Of a stretch of DNA of 47,741 nucleotides, positions 7,456-15,928 are shown one piece after another. Positions within the stretch are counted from its first letter, which is position 1. The number at the start of each line of letters is the position of its first letter. The DNA comes from Demequina gelatinilytica (GTDB lineage Bacteria > Actinomycetota > Actinomycetes > Actinomycetales > Demequinaceae): the NCBI RefSeq assembly GCF_000971115.1, contig NZ_BBLV01000015.1:19956-67696 (forward strand). Direction: 5' to 3'. The position numbers were made by a program, and so were the translations under genes. The notes below the pieces were generated by a model. That model saw nothing but the letters and a program-made list of their open reading frames with translations, was not told where the DNA came from and did not search any database.

Positions 7456-8351
7456 GCACAGCGTCGTGGTCAGCCCCTCCCGCGGACATCTCCGTCACCC
7501 CTGACACGGCGCACGCGCTGCTCGCGCGCGACCATCCGGATCTCGCGTCGCTCCCGCTCGGGCCCGTCTACGAGGGATGGGACAACGTCACCATCCGTCT
7601 GGGCGAGCATCTCGCGGTCCGCGTCCCGCGGCGCGCGCGCGCCGCGCAGCTGATCGAGCGCGAGCACGTGTGGCTGCCGCGCCTCGCGCCCGCGTGGGGC
7701 TTCCGTGCGCCGGTGCCGGAGCGGCTCGGCGCCCCCTCCGCCGAGGTCCCGTGGGCCTGGGCCGTGGTCCCGTGGATCCCCGGCGATCCCGCCTACGCCG
7801 CGCCGTTGTCGGCACGCGGCGCCCTCGCGCTCGGTCGTGCCCTCGCGACGCTCCACGCCCCGGCCCCGCCCGAGGCGCCCCGCAACCCGTTCCGGTCGAC
7901 GACGCTCGCGGAGCGGGCCGAACGGTTCGACGACCGCGTCGCCCGCCTCCTCGAGCGCGGTCTTGCGCTCGACGACGCGCTCGCCCGCGAGCAGTTCGAG
8001 CTGGGGGCCTCGCAGCGGCGCCCCCTCGAGACGTGGTGCCACCTCGATCTGCACGGCGCGAACGTGCTGAGCGACCGGGGACGCCTGGGCGGCATCCTCG
8101 ACTGGGGCGACCTGGGCGTCGCGGACCCCGCGACGGACCTTGGCCAGGCGTGGTGCCTGGTCGGCTCCTCGCGCATGCGCGACCTGCTGCGCGGCTACGA
8201 CGATGCGGTCACACCGCTCGACGAGTCCGCGATGCTCCGCATCCGCGCGGAGGCGCTCGCCTACGCGGTGACGCTCGCCGCGCTCGACGAGCAGCCGTAC
8301 GCGGACGCCGGGACGCGCGCGCTCGCCGACCTCGACGTGCTGACGGGCTGA
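7452..8351 (+). CDS. Aminoglycoside phosphotransferase (APH) family small-molecule kinase
   Basis: A 299-residue protein-kinase-like fold enzyme of the APH/choline kinase family. The catalytic loop is CHLDLHGANVL with the catalytic base Asp199 and the metal ligand Asn204, and the second metal ligand is in GGILDWGDLG (Asp217). The N-lobe carries LAVRVPRR, where the family Lys appears to be replaced by Arg, a common variant. The substrate (sugar, amine or antibiotic) cannot be told from the sequence. Resistance should not be assumed. A divergent paralogue about 4.3 kb downstream has lost these residues. Convergent with the SIP gene, with 3 bases between the stop codons. Confidence 0.82.
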   Translation: MSTASWSAPPADISVTPDTAHALLARDHPDLASLPLGPVYEGWDNVTIRLGEHLAVRVPRRARAAQLIEREHVWLPRLAPAWGFRAPVPERLGAPSAEVPWAWAVVPWIPGDPAYAAPLSARGALALGRALATLHAPAPPEAPRNPFRSTTLAERAERFDDRVARLLERGLALDDALAREQFELGASQRRPLETWCHLDLHGANVLSDRGRLGGILDWGDLGVADPATDLGQAWCLVGSSRMRDLLRGYDDAVTPLDESAMLRIRAEALAYAVTLAALDEQPYADAGTRALADLDVLTG

Positions 8352-8354
8352 GGC

Positions 8355-9188
8355 CTACGCACCCATCTTCTGGAGGAAGGGCTCGAGCTCGACCCAGTTC
8401 TCCTCATCGGAGCGGTCGTCGCGCCACAGCGCCATGTACTCCGCCTTGGTCGCCTCGGAGGCCTCGTTCCACACGCGGATCGCGTGCTCGAGGTCCTTGT
8501 GCCAGTAGCCGACGATCCGGAAGTGCGTGATCGGGAGGCGGAGCTCGCGTCGCAGCATGGTGCGGATCGCGCGCGAGTCCTTGGCCTCGCATGCGACCCA
8601 GATGTAGGCGCCGGCGGCGGGGTCCAGATGGGTGTCCGTGAGCTCGAGGAGCGCGTCCTTGAGCTGCGACGGGCGGCGGCCGTTGCCTCCGAGGCGCCAG
8701 TCGACGGTCACCGTCGCCGCGGTCGGGAGGTCCCTCGCATCGGCCATGTCGCCCAGCTCGCACACCACGTGGAAGACCTCGTCCGGGCCGGCCTCCGCGA
8801 GGATGCGCGCGATCGCGGGCAGCGCGGTCGCATCGCCGACGAGCACCCGCACGCCCGCGCCATCCGGCACCCCGTAGTAGCCCTTCGAGTCCGAGACCTC
8901 GGTGCGGTCGCCCGGCTGCACGGTGCGCGCCCACGTCGCGCCGGGGCCGTCGCCGTGGATGAAGATCTCCATCTCGAAGCCGCCGTCGACGTGCCCGCTC
9001 ACCGTGTAGTGGCGGGCGCTGTGGCCGTCCGCGTCGTCCGTCTCCGCGCCCACCTCGAGGTGCACGCACTCGTCCGGGGTGCCGTCGGAGACCCATGCGG
9101 TGGGATCGTCGAGCATCAGGCGCACGCGCATCATGTGCGGCGTGACCACCTCGCTCGCGGTCACCGTGGCGGCGTGGATGGTCTCCAT
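8355..9188 (-). CDS. Siderophore-interacting protein, NAD(P)H-dependent ferric-siderophore reductase
   Basis: A 277-residue FAD-dependent reductase of the SIP/ViuB family that releases iron from ferric siderophores in the cytoplasm. The flavin motif RxYT appears as ARHYTV, and the phosphate-binding segment as GDGPGATWA. The C-terminal NAD(P)H domain shows VWVACEAK-type sequence (YIWVACEAKDSRAIR) and ends with the typical GYWHKDLEHA segment. It stands alone, without siderophore biosynthesis or ABC transporter genes in the window. A DtxR/IdeR-like iron box lies just upstream of its start, so iron-repressed expression is expected. Confidence 0.88.
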   Translation of the reverse strand: METIHAATVTASEVVTPHMMRVRLMLDDPTAWVSDGTPDECVHLEVGAETDDADGHSARHYTVSGHVDGGFEMEIFIHGDGPGATWARTVQPGDRTEVSDSKGYYGVPDGAGVRVLVGDATALPAIARILAEAGPDEVFHVVCELGDMADARDLPTAATVTVDWRLGGNGRRPSQLKDALLELTDTHLDPAAGAYIWVACEAKDSRAIRTMLRRELRLPITHFRIVGYWHKDLEHAIRVWNEASEATKAEYMALWRDDRSDEENWVELEPFLQKMGA

Positions 9189-9223
9189 GAGGCTCCGTTC
9201 GTGGGGGGCGGTGGATCCTTCGG

Positions 9224-9242
9224 CAAGGTGAGGCTCACCTAC
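9224..9242. promoter_or_regulatory. DtxR/IdeR-type iron box
   Basis: The 19-mer CAAGGTGAGGCTCACCTAC lies 36 bases upstream of the SIP start. Its core AGGTGAGGCTCACCT is a near-perfect palindrome and matches the AGGTnAGSCTnACCT core of the DtxR/IdeR consensus at every fixed position. Iron-loaded DtxR/IdeR is expected to repress the SIP gene here. Confidence 0.8.
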
Positions 9243-9271
9243 CTTGCGTCAGTGTAGACCACATCCGCAAC

Positions 9272-9284
9272 AGGCATGTTGCCT
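9272..9284. repeat. Short inverted repeat between the SIP and GNAT promoters
   Basis: AGGCA-TGT-TGCCT is a perfect 5-3-5 inverted repeat between two divergent genes. It could be an operator, but no known motif is recognised. Confidence 0.3.
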
Positions 9285-9328
9285 AATTCTGCGCGCGCCG
9301 CACCCGGCATAGCGGGGTTATGCACCGC

Positions 9329-9334
9329 TAGTGT
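9329..9334 (+). promoter_or_regulatory. -10 box of the GNAT gene
   Basis: TAGTGT ends 6 bases before the GTG at 9341. This spacing is the reason for preferring 9341 over the in-frame GTG at 9335. Confidence 0.45.
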
Positions 9335-9340
9335 GTGGCC

Positions 9341-9928
9341 GTGGCCTTCGCTCCGCTCGAAACCGGAAGACTCGTGCTCCGTCCCTTCTCCGAGGAGGAC
9401 GCCGAGGATTTCGCCGCGCGCCGCTCCGATCCGGAGACCGCGATGTATCAGGCCTGGCGCGTGCCGTACTCGGTCGAGAAGGCGCTCGCCGTGATCCGGG
9501 AGAGCGAGCACCACGAGGGCCCCGTCCCGGGCCACTGGTTCCAGCTCGACGTCCAACGCCGCGCGGACGGCCGCACGGTGGGCGACGTCGCGGTGTACCT
9601 CCACGAGCACGGGCACACCGCAGAGATCGGCTACACGCTGCACAGCTGGGCCCGCCGCAAGGGCTACGCCACCGAGGCGGCGTCCGCGCTCATCGACCAC
9701 CTGGTCGACGTCACGGGCGTGCACCGCATCGAGGCCGCGACTCACCCCGACAACGAGCGCTCCATCGCGGTGCTCACGCGCCTGGGCTTCCGGCCGGAGG
9801 GCATCAAGCGTGAGGCCTTCTGGGTCGAGGAAGAGGTCTCGGACGATGCGCTGTTCGGCCTCCTCGCGCGCGAGTGGCGGGCGCAGCGGGCGACGGCCGC
9901 CGCCGCCGAGGCGGGCTCGCCCGCCTAG
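9341..9928 (+). CDS. RimJ/RimL-type GNAT acetyltransferase
   Basis: A 195-residue GNAT N-acetyltransferase of the Acetyltransf_3 (RimJ/RimL) type. The opening LETGRLVLRPFSEEDAEDF is diagnostic. The acetyl-CoA site is near AEIGYTLHSWARRKGYATEA, followed by the NERSIAVLTRLGF segment found in nearly all members. The substrate may be a protein N-terminus or a small amine and is unknown. The start at 9341 is chosen from the leaderless -10 spacing. The 3' end precedes the direct-repeat operator of the DUF2202 gene. Confidence 0.83.
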   Translation: MAFAPLETGRLVLRPFSEEDAEDFAARRSDPETAMYQAWRVPYSVEKALAVIRESEHHEGPVPGHWFQLDVQRRADGRTVGDVAVYLHEHGHTAEIGYTLHSWARRKGYATEAASALIDHLVDVTGVHRIEAATHPDNERSIAVLTRLGFRPEGIKREAFWVEEEVSDDALFGLLAREWRAQRATAAAAEAGSPA

Positions 9929-9929
9929 C

Positions 9930-9946
9930 TTCACGGAATCTTCACG
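9930..9946 (+). promoter_or_regulatory. Direct-repeat operator, TTCACG-N5-TTCACG
   Basis: Two perfect TTCACG hexamers (9930-9935 and 9941-9946) are 11 bases apart, one helical turn, about 65 bases upstream of the DUF2202 start. OmpR/PhoB-family regulators typically bind such tandem sites. The adjacent regulator gene at 10771 is the natural candidate, so this would be a local autoregulatory circuit. Confidence 0.5.
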
Positions 9947-10010
9947 CGCGCGCCTCCCGACGCTTCATGCGCACGCGATGGACTGGGGTCATCGACGGAA
10001 GGAGACCCCG

Positions 10011-10760
10011 ATGACCACCACCTGGAGGACCACCGCGTGGGCCGTCGCCGCGGGCGCCGCGCTCATCGCGATCCCGGCCGGCGCGGCGTGGGCCGCGTCG
10101 AGCGGCGACGCCGACGACCCGGACGACGGCTACGGCATGGGCATGGGCGGAGCGCGCATGGGCGGCATGATGCGCGGCTGGGACGACGACGACGCCGGCT
10201 ATCGAGGCGGGTACCGGGACGGCGGCTGCCTCATGGATGGCCTCGCGGACGATGCGGAGGCCACGGAGGCGGATGCCGCGTCCCTTGCCGCCATGGCCGA
10301 GGAGGAGCGCATGGCGGGCGACCTCTACGACGAGCTCGCGGACGCCTGGGGCCTGCGCACGTTCGACATGATCGCCCACGCCGAGGACATGCACCTGAGC
10401 GCCGTGGCCGGGCTCATGGAGTCCTACGGGCTCGACGACCCGACCGACGGCGCCGAGGCAGGCGTCTACGAGGACGCCGACCTGCAGTCGCTCTACGACG
10501 ACCTCCTCGCCCAAGGAACCGCCTCCGAGACCGGCGCGCTGACCGTGGGAGCGCTCGTCGAGGAGACGGACATCGCGGATCTGCGCGCGCAGGACGTCGA
10601 CTCCGACGCGGTCGCCGCGCTGTACGACCGCCTCGAGCACGCGAGCGAGCATCACCTCACCGCGTTCGTGCGCGCGCTCGACGCCGACGGCGGCGCCTAC
10701 GAGGCCACGGTCCTCGACCCCGCGGAGGTCGCCGAGATCACCGGCGTCCCCGCTCCCTAG
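10011..10760 (+). CDS. Secreted DUF2202 (ferritin-like) protein with Met-rich N-terminus
   Basis: A 249-residue exported protein. Residues 1-29 form a signal peptide ending in AWAASS. A Met/Gly/Asp-rich segment follows (GYGMGMGGARMGGMMRGWDD), then a DUF2202 four-helix domain with metal-ligand-like residues in AEEERMAGDLYDELAD, HAEDMH and EHASEHH. DUF2202 domains are ferritin-like and of unknown function. The Met-rich part suggests binding of a soft metal such as copper or silver, which is inference. GGAAGGAG (9997-10004) sets the start. A direct-repeat operator lies upstream and a two-component system follows immediately. Confidence 0.8.
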   Translation: MTTTWRTTAWAVAAGAALIAIPAGAAWAASSGDADDPDDGYGMGMGGARMGGMMRGWDDDDAGYRGGYRDGGCLMDGLADDAEATEADAASLAAMAEEERMAGDLYDELADAWGLRTFDMIAHAEDMHLSAVAGLMESYGLDDPTDGAEAGVYEDADLQSLYDDLLAQGTASETGALTVGALVEETDIADLRAQDVDSDAVAALYDRLEHASEHHLTAFVRALDADGGAYEATVLDPAEVAEITGVPAP

Positions 10761-10763
10761 GAT
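10758..10763 (+). promoter_or_regulatory. -10 box of the response regulator gene
   Basis: TAGGAT ends 7 bases before the GTG at 10771 and shares its TAG with the stop codon of the DUF2202 gene. It could give a leaderless transcript for the two-component genes alone, in addition to read-through from the DUF2202 promoter. Confidence 0.4.
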
Positions 10764-10770
10764 TGCTGGC

Positions 10771-11450
<680 letters not shown>

Positions 11451-11454
<4 letters not shown>

Positions 11455-12530
11455 GCACCCTGCGCGGCCGGCTGCTCGCGTCGCACCTCGCGGTCGCGGC
11501 GGCGGGGGTGCTGGTGCTCCTCGTGGTCGGCGCCACCGTCGGCGGCGTCGCCTACCAGCGCCGCATGGGGACGATGCACGGCGCGATGATGCGCGCCGAC
11601 TCGGCTCAGCAGGCGCTCGCCGATGCGCTTCCGCTCGCGCTCGGCTGGGGCGCGGCCGCGGGCATCGTCGCCGCCGCGATCGCAGCCCTCTGGGTCTCGC
11701 GGCGCATCGCGGGCCCGCTCGCCGAGGTCCAGGAGGCGACGCGTGCGATCGCCGCGGGCGACTACTCGCGCCGGGTGCCGCGTGCGCCGGAGGCGGAGCT
11801 CGCGGCCGTCGCGGAGGACATCAACGCGCTCGCCGCGCGGCTGGGCGACGCGGAGGAGCGCCGCGCGCAGCTGATCGACGAGGTCGCGCATGAGATGCGG
11901 ACGCCGCTCACCACCATCGGCGGCACCATGGAGGGCCTGCTCGACGGGGTGATCGAGGCCGGACCCGAGGCGTACGAGCGGGTCGCGGCGGAGGCCTCGC
12001 GGCTCGGCAGGCTCGCAGAGGACCTGTCGACGCTGTCCCGCGCGGAGGAGAGCACGCTCGCGCTCGACCTCGCGCCTACCGATCTTGCCCGGCTCGCCGC
12101 CGACGCCGCGCATCGGCTGCACCCGCAGTTCGAGCACCTCGGGGTCGCGCTCGATGTCGAGGCGCCCGCGCCCGTGCCGGTGGACGCGGATGCCGACCGC
12201 ATCATCCAGGTGCTCGTCAACCTCTTGGGGAACGCGCTCGCGCACAGCGACCAGGGCGGCCGCGTCGTCGTGCGTGCCGCGGCGACGGACGGGACGGCGC
12301 ACGCCACCGTGATCGATGAGGGCGCGGGGATCGCTCCCGAGGAGCTCGCGCGCGTGTTCGAGCGCTTCTACCGCGGCGCGGACGCGGGCTCGCGTTCCGG
12401 CCGCGGCATCGGGCTCACCATCGCACGGTCCCTGGCCCGCGCGCACGGGGGCGACGTGACGGCAGCCTCCGAGGGGCCGGGTCGGGGCGCATCGTTCACG
12501 CTGACGCTCCCCGTGGGCCGGCCGCGTTGA
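11451..12530 (+). CDS. Membrane sensor histidine kinase with Met/His-containing sensor loop
   Basis: A 359-residue HisKA-type kinase. TM1 (about 12-34) and TM2 (about 62-82) enclose an unusually short external loop of about 25 residues, containing RRMGTMHGAMMRAD. A HAMP domain follows (RRIAGPLAEVQ), then the H-box LIDEVAHEMRTPL (phospho-accepting His147), the N-box NLLGNALAHS, and the G boxes DEGAGIAP and GRGIGLTIA. The short loop with one His and four Met is suggestive of direct soft-metal sensing, but this is inference. The gene is coupled to the upstream response regulator by an ATGA overlap. Confidence 0.9.
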
Positions 12531-12638
12531 ACCCTCGGGCTGCGCGCGCCATACCGCGAACAGACGGGCAAAAGCCACGTTCCCGGCACGCGCCCGCGTG
12601 ATCTGTGGCGGATCTCACACCGCACCTGCGAACTTCGC

Positions 12639-12644
12639 TAGGGT
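12639..12644 (+). promoter_or_regulatory. -10 box of the APH-like pseudokinase gene
   Basis: TAGGGT ends 7 bases before the ATG at 12652, which fits leaderless initiation. Confidence 0.45.
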
Positions 12645-12651
12645 GGCGCCC

Positions 12652-13551
12652 ATGCTCCCGAGCTCGCGCATCGCCCGGCCGGTCACGGTCGACGACGATC
12701 AGGTGCGCGCGCTCATCGACGACCAGTTCCCCCACCTGGCAGACCAGGAGGTCGGTCGGCGCTACACGCACGAGGACCACATCGCGGTGCGCATCGGCGA
12801 CCATCACGGCGCCCTTTTCCCGCGCTTCGCGCTCGACGATCCCCTGTTCGCGCGTTCGGCGGGCATCCTCGCGCCCCACCTCCCGCGCTTCAGCTTCCCC
12901 GTGAGCGCCCCGATCGACACGGGCCGCCCGGGGCATGGCTTCCCGTACCACTGGACGCTCGTGCGGTGGGTCTCGGCATCGACCGCGGCCTTCGTGCCGC
13001 TGCACGCGAGCTCCGCGCGCTCGCTCGGCGCCGCGATCCGCCAGATCCACACCCCGGCGCCCGCCGACGCGCCGACCAACCCCGCGACCGCGCCCGGGCT
13101 CGCGAGCCTGCTGAGCGAGTGGGACCGGCTGCTCGTCTTCGCCTCGCTGCGCGGCGCGCCGGAGAACCGGGTGCTCGACGTCGAGTCGGTCGACTCGCTG
13201 TTCCGCGTGGGCGCCGTCGCCCCCGTCGACATCCCGCAGACGTGGACGCACGGACGGCTCGAGCCCCGCTCGATCCAGTCGGACCGCGGACAGTTCGCGG
13301 GGATCCTCATCTGGCACCGCTTCGGCGCGGGGGACCCCGCCGCGGACCTGGGCGGCGCCGCCACCGTGATCCCGCTCGACATGCGCGACGAGCTGTACGC
13401 GGGCTACGGCGAGGTCAGCACCGCGACCGCCTGGCGCGCGCAGGCGTACCAGCTCTACGCCGCGCTCACCCACATCGAGCTCGACGACCCGTTCCTGGCC
13501 CGCATGGCCTGGGAACGCCTCATCGAGCTGGGCCTCGCGCACGAGGCCTAG
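12652..13551 (+). CDS. APH-fold protein lacking catalytic residues (probable pseudokinase)
   Basis: A 299-residue protein aligning along its whole length with the APH-family kinases: IAVRIG in the N-lobe, PYHWTLVRWVSA hinge, and GDPAADLGGA after the metal loop. The catalytic loop reads WTHGRLEPRSI instead of the usual HGDLHPGN, so the catalytic Asp is Arg202 and the metal-binding Asn is Ser207. The second metal ligand in GILIWHR is Ile220 instead of Asp. The reading frame is intact and the gene has its own promoter, so it is not simply decayed. It may bind a ligand or act as a regulator. Function unknown. Confidence 0.75.
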   Translation: MLPSSRIARPVTVDDDQVRALIDDQFPHLADQEVGRRYTHEDHIAVRIGDHHGALFPRFALDDPLFARSAGILAPHLPRFSFPVSAPIDTGRPGHGFPYHWTLVRWVSASTAAFVPLHASSARSLGAAIRQIHTPAPADAPTNPATAPGLASLLSEWDRLLVFASLRGAPENRVLDVESVDSLFRVGAVAPVDIPQTWTHGRLEPRSIQSDRGQFAGILIWHRFGAGDPAADLGGAATVIPLDMRDELYAGYGEVSTATAWRAQAYQLYAALTHIELDDPFLARMAWERLIELGLAHEA

Positions 13552-13556
13552 GGACG

Positions 13557-14039
13557 ATGCGCGGGCGCGGCTGGGCGGGGATCGCAGCGGTCGTGCTCGT
13601 GGCAGGCGGCTGCGCTGCGCCAGGGTCCGTGCCCGCGTCGCCCCCGCCCTCGCCGACGGCAGCGACGACGCAGACGACCGCTGACGGGGGCCGACCCTGG
13701 TCCGAGCCCGACGACTACACGTACGAGGCGACCATCAGCGTGTTCGGGCCCACCGCGGGCACCTGGCGGATCACGGTCCTCGATCGAGAGGTCGCGTCCG
13801 CCGAGCCGCTCGACGACATCGCCGAGTACTACGCGAGCGACTACCTCCCCCTTCCCGAGGAGTTCCCGACTCTGACCGGGCTCATCGAGCATTACAACCT
13901 CGTCATGACCGGCGATCCTCACATCGCGGTCCTCGAGCGCAGCACCGACGGCACTCCGCGGCGCCTCGAGCTGGACCCCGACAAGGACACCTACGACGAC
14001 GAGTACGCGGTCGAGGTCCACCGCGTCGAGGTCGGGTGA
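13557..14039 (+). CDS. Lipoprotein, DUF6174-like
   Basis: A 160-residue exported protein. The signal peptide ends in VAGGC (lipobox Cys19), followed by a Pro/Ser/Thr-rich spacer to about residue 45. The globular part has YTYEATISVFG, a strand-rich centre, PTLTGLIEHYN and DPHIAVLERSTDGTPRRLELDPD. It resembles DUF6174 lipoproteins, in which a calcium-like D/P-rich segment recurs, but the match is by eye only. It begins 5 bases after the pseudokinase stop codon, so the two are probably one operon. Confidence 0.65.
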   Translation: MRGRGWAGIAAVVLVAGGCAAPGSVPASPPPSPTAATTQTTADGGRPWSEPDDYTYEATISVFGPTAGTWRITVLDREVASAEPLDDIAEYYASDYLPLPEEFPTLTGLIEHYNLVMTGDPHIAVLERSTDGTPRRLELDPDKDTYDDEYAVEVHRVEVG

Positions 14040-14090
14040 CCCGTCCGCCGACGTAGCCGGTTGCCCCTCGTACGTGGGACAGTTAGCCCC

Positions 14091-14570
14091 ATGGACATCT
14101 TCGAGACCCCGCTCCCCGGAGTCGGCGTCCGTTACGAGTTCACGGCCGAGGGCGGCGACCACGTCGGCGTGGTCGTGCGTCGCGACGGCAAGCGCGACAT
14201 CGCGCTGTACGACCGCGACGACCCCGACTCGTGCCGCGGCACCGTCGAGCTGTCCGAAGGCGATGCCGGCAAGATGGCCGAGCTCCTGGGCGGATCCAAC
14301 ATCATCGCGCGGCTCGAGGACCTGAGGCACACCATCGTCGGACTCGCGATCGAATGGGTGACCATGCCCGCCGCCGGCGGCCTCGTCGGCCGACCGCTCG
14401 CCGAGGGGCGCATCCGCACCGAGACGTCCGCGTCCGTCGTCGCGGTGATCCGCGGCGACCAGGGCATCCCCGGGATCGAGCCCTCCTTCATCTTCGAGCC
14501 GGGCGACGTGGTCCTGGTGATGGGATCCGACGAGGCCGTCGACCGCGCGGCCGCGATCCTCACGGGCTGA
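14091..14570 (+). CDS. KhtT-like regulatory subunit of a K+/H+ antiporter
   Basis: A 159-residue cytoplasmic protein. The N-terminal half (about 1-72) matches the KhtT-type domain (PLPGVGVRYEF, VVVRRDGKRDIALYD). The C-terminal half is a TrkA_C/RCK_C domain ending in FIFEPGDVVLVMGSDEAVDRA. RCK_C domains commonly bind nucleotides such as c-di-AMP. The gene ends 3 bases before the antiporter start, so the two form a KhtTU-like pair in which this protein gates K+ export in response to a cytoplasmic signal. Confidence 0.85.
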   Translation: MDIFETPLPGVGVRYEFTAEGGDHVGVVVRRDGKRDIALYDRDDPDSCRGTVELSEGDAGKMAELLGGSNIIARLEDLRHTIVGLAIEWVTMPAAGGLVGRPLAEGRIRTETSASVVAVIRGDQGIPGIEPSFIFEPGDVVLVMGSDEAVDRAAAILTG

Positions 14571-14573
14571 GCG

Positions 14574-15815
14574 ATGCTCGCCGCGACCGCTCCCCTGCCG
14601 GGACTGCGAGTCGAGCTGGCGAGCGCCCACGCGGAGACCTCGACCGTCCTCATCGAGCTGGGGCTCGTCTTCATCGTCCTCGCACTGCTCGGACGCCTCG
14701 CCAACCGCATCGGCATCCCGTCGATCCCGCTGTACCTGCTCGCGGGACTGATCATGGGCGAGGGCGGGTTCATCCCGATCGATGCCGGTGAGGAGTTCCT
14801 GTCGATCGGCGCGCAGATCGGCGTGGTGCTGCTCCTGCTGCTGCTGGGCCTGGAGTACTCGCCCGACGACCTCAAGGTGGGCATGCGGACCACCTGGCAG
14901 GCGGGGATCGTCGACCTGGTGCTCAACGCTGTCCCCGGCTTCGTGGTCGCGCAGCTGCTCGGATGGTCGGTCCAGGCCTCGATCATCCTCGCGGGCGTCA
15001 CCTACATCTCGAGCTCGGGCATCATCGCGCGGCTCCTCGACGACTTCGACCGCGTCGCGAACCGTGAGACCCCGGTGATCCTGAGCCTGCTGGTGATGGA
15101 GGACATCGCCATGGCGGTGTTCCTGCCGCTGCTCGCGGTGATGCTCGCCGGTGCGACGTTCCTGCAGGGAGCGTTCGCCGCAGGCGTCGCGATCGCGATC
15201 GTGGCCGTCGCCTTCCTGCTCGCCGTGCGCTTCTCCCGGCATGTCTCCGCCGTGGTCCACTCGCATTCGCGCGAGCTGCTGCTGCTGGGCGTGCTGGGCC
15301 TCGCGTTCCTGGTCGCCGGCCTCGCCGAGGCCGTGCAGGTCTCCGCCGCGGTCGGCGCGTTCCTCCTGGGTCTCACGCTGTCGGGCAACGTCGCCGACCA
15401 GATCCGCGGCCTCATGCCTCCCTTGCGCGACGTGTTCGGCGGGATCTTCTTCGTGTTCTTCGGCATCGGCATCGATCCGCGCGACCTGGGCCCGGTCATC
15501 GTCCCCGCGCTCATCCTGGCCGTGGTCACGGCGGTCACCAAGGCGGGGACCGGGGTGTGGGCAGCCCGGCGCGCGGGCATCGGCCCCAAGGGCCAGTGGC
15601 GCACGGCGATGTCCCTCATCCCTCGCGGCGAGTTCTCGATCGTCATCGCGGGGCTGGGCGTCGCGGCCGGCGCGCAGCCGCTGCTGGGACCGCTCGCAGC
15701 CGCCTACGTCCTCACGCTCGCGGTGGCCGGCTCGATCCTCATGCGCTTCGCCGACAGGATCCCCTCGCCGCTCAAGGCACCCGTCCGCGGCAACGGTTCC
15801 CGTGTGAGACGATGA
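14574..15815 (+). CDS. KhtU/KefB-like CPA2 monovalent cation/H+ antiporter
   Basis: A 413-residue integral membrane antiporter of the CPA2 family. About 12-13 helices are visible. Conserved stretches are RIGIPSIPLYLLAGLIMG, LLLLLGLEYSPDDL, the ion-binding helix region TYISSSGIIARLLDD, LVMEDIAMAVFLP, and the late motif SLIPRGEFSIVIAG. It lacks the C-terminal RCK_N domain of KefB/KefC, as expected when regulation is supplied by a separate KhtT protein. Probable role is K+ efflux in exchange for protons. Confidence 0.9.
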   Translation: MLAATAPLPGLRVELASAHAETSTVLIELGLVFIVLALLGRLANRIGIPSIPLYLLAGLIMGEGGFIPIDAGEEFLSIGAQIGVVLLLLLLGLEYSPDDLKVGMRTTWQAGIVDLVLNAVPGFVVAQLLGWSVQASIILAGVTYISSSGIIARLLDDFDRVANRETPVILSLLVMEDIAMAVFLPLLAVMLAGATFLQGAFAAGVAIAIVAVAFLLAVRFSRHVSAVVHSHSRELLLLGVLGLAFLVAGLAEAVQVSAAVGAFLLGLTLSGNVADQIRGLMPPLRDVFGGIFFVFFGIGIDPRDLGPVIVPALILAVVTAVTKAGTGVWAARRAGIGPKGQWRTAMSLIPRGEFSIVIAGLGVAAGAQPLLGPLAAAYVLTLAVAGSILMRFADRIPSPLKAPVRGNGSRVRR

Positions 15816-15819
15816 GCCG

Positions 15820-15851
15820 TCGTCCCCGCTGCGGCCATGCCCCGGGGACGA
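15820..15851 (+). terminator. Hairpin after the antiporter operon
   Basis: TCGTCCCC (15820-15827) pairs with GGGGACGA (15844-15851) just after the antiporter stop codon. No T-run follows, so it is a probable but not certain terminator. Confidence 0.4.
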
Positions 15852-15928
15852 TGCGCCGGCCACGTCGCGCAGTTGGCGTGGCTTCCGCGCGAGGACGCGC
15901 GAGATCTCAGGTCTTGTGAGGTTCCGTC

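Noticed and set aside
7452..8351. Antibiotic-resistance phosphotransferase
   Set aside because: Only general APH-fold motifs are visible. Nothing identifies an aminoglycoside or macrolide substrate.
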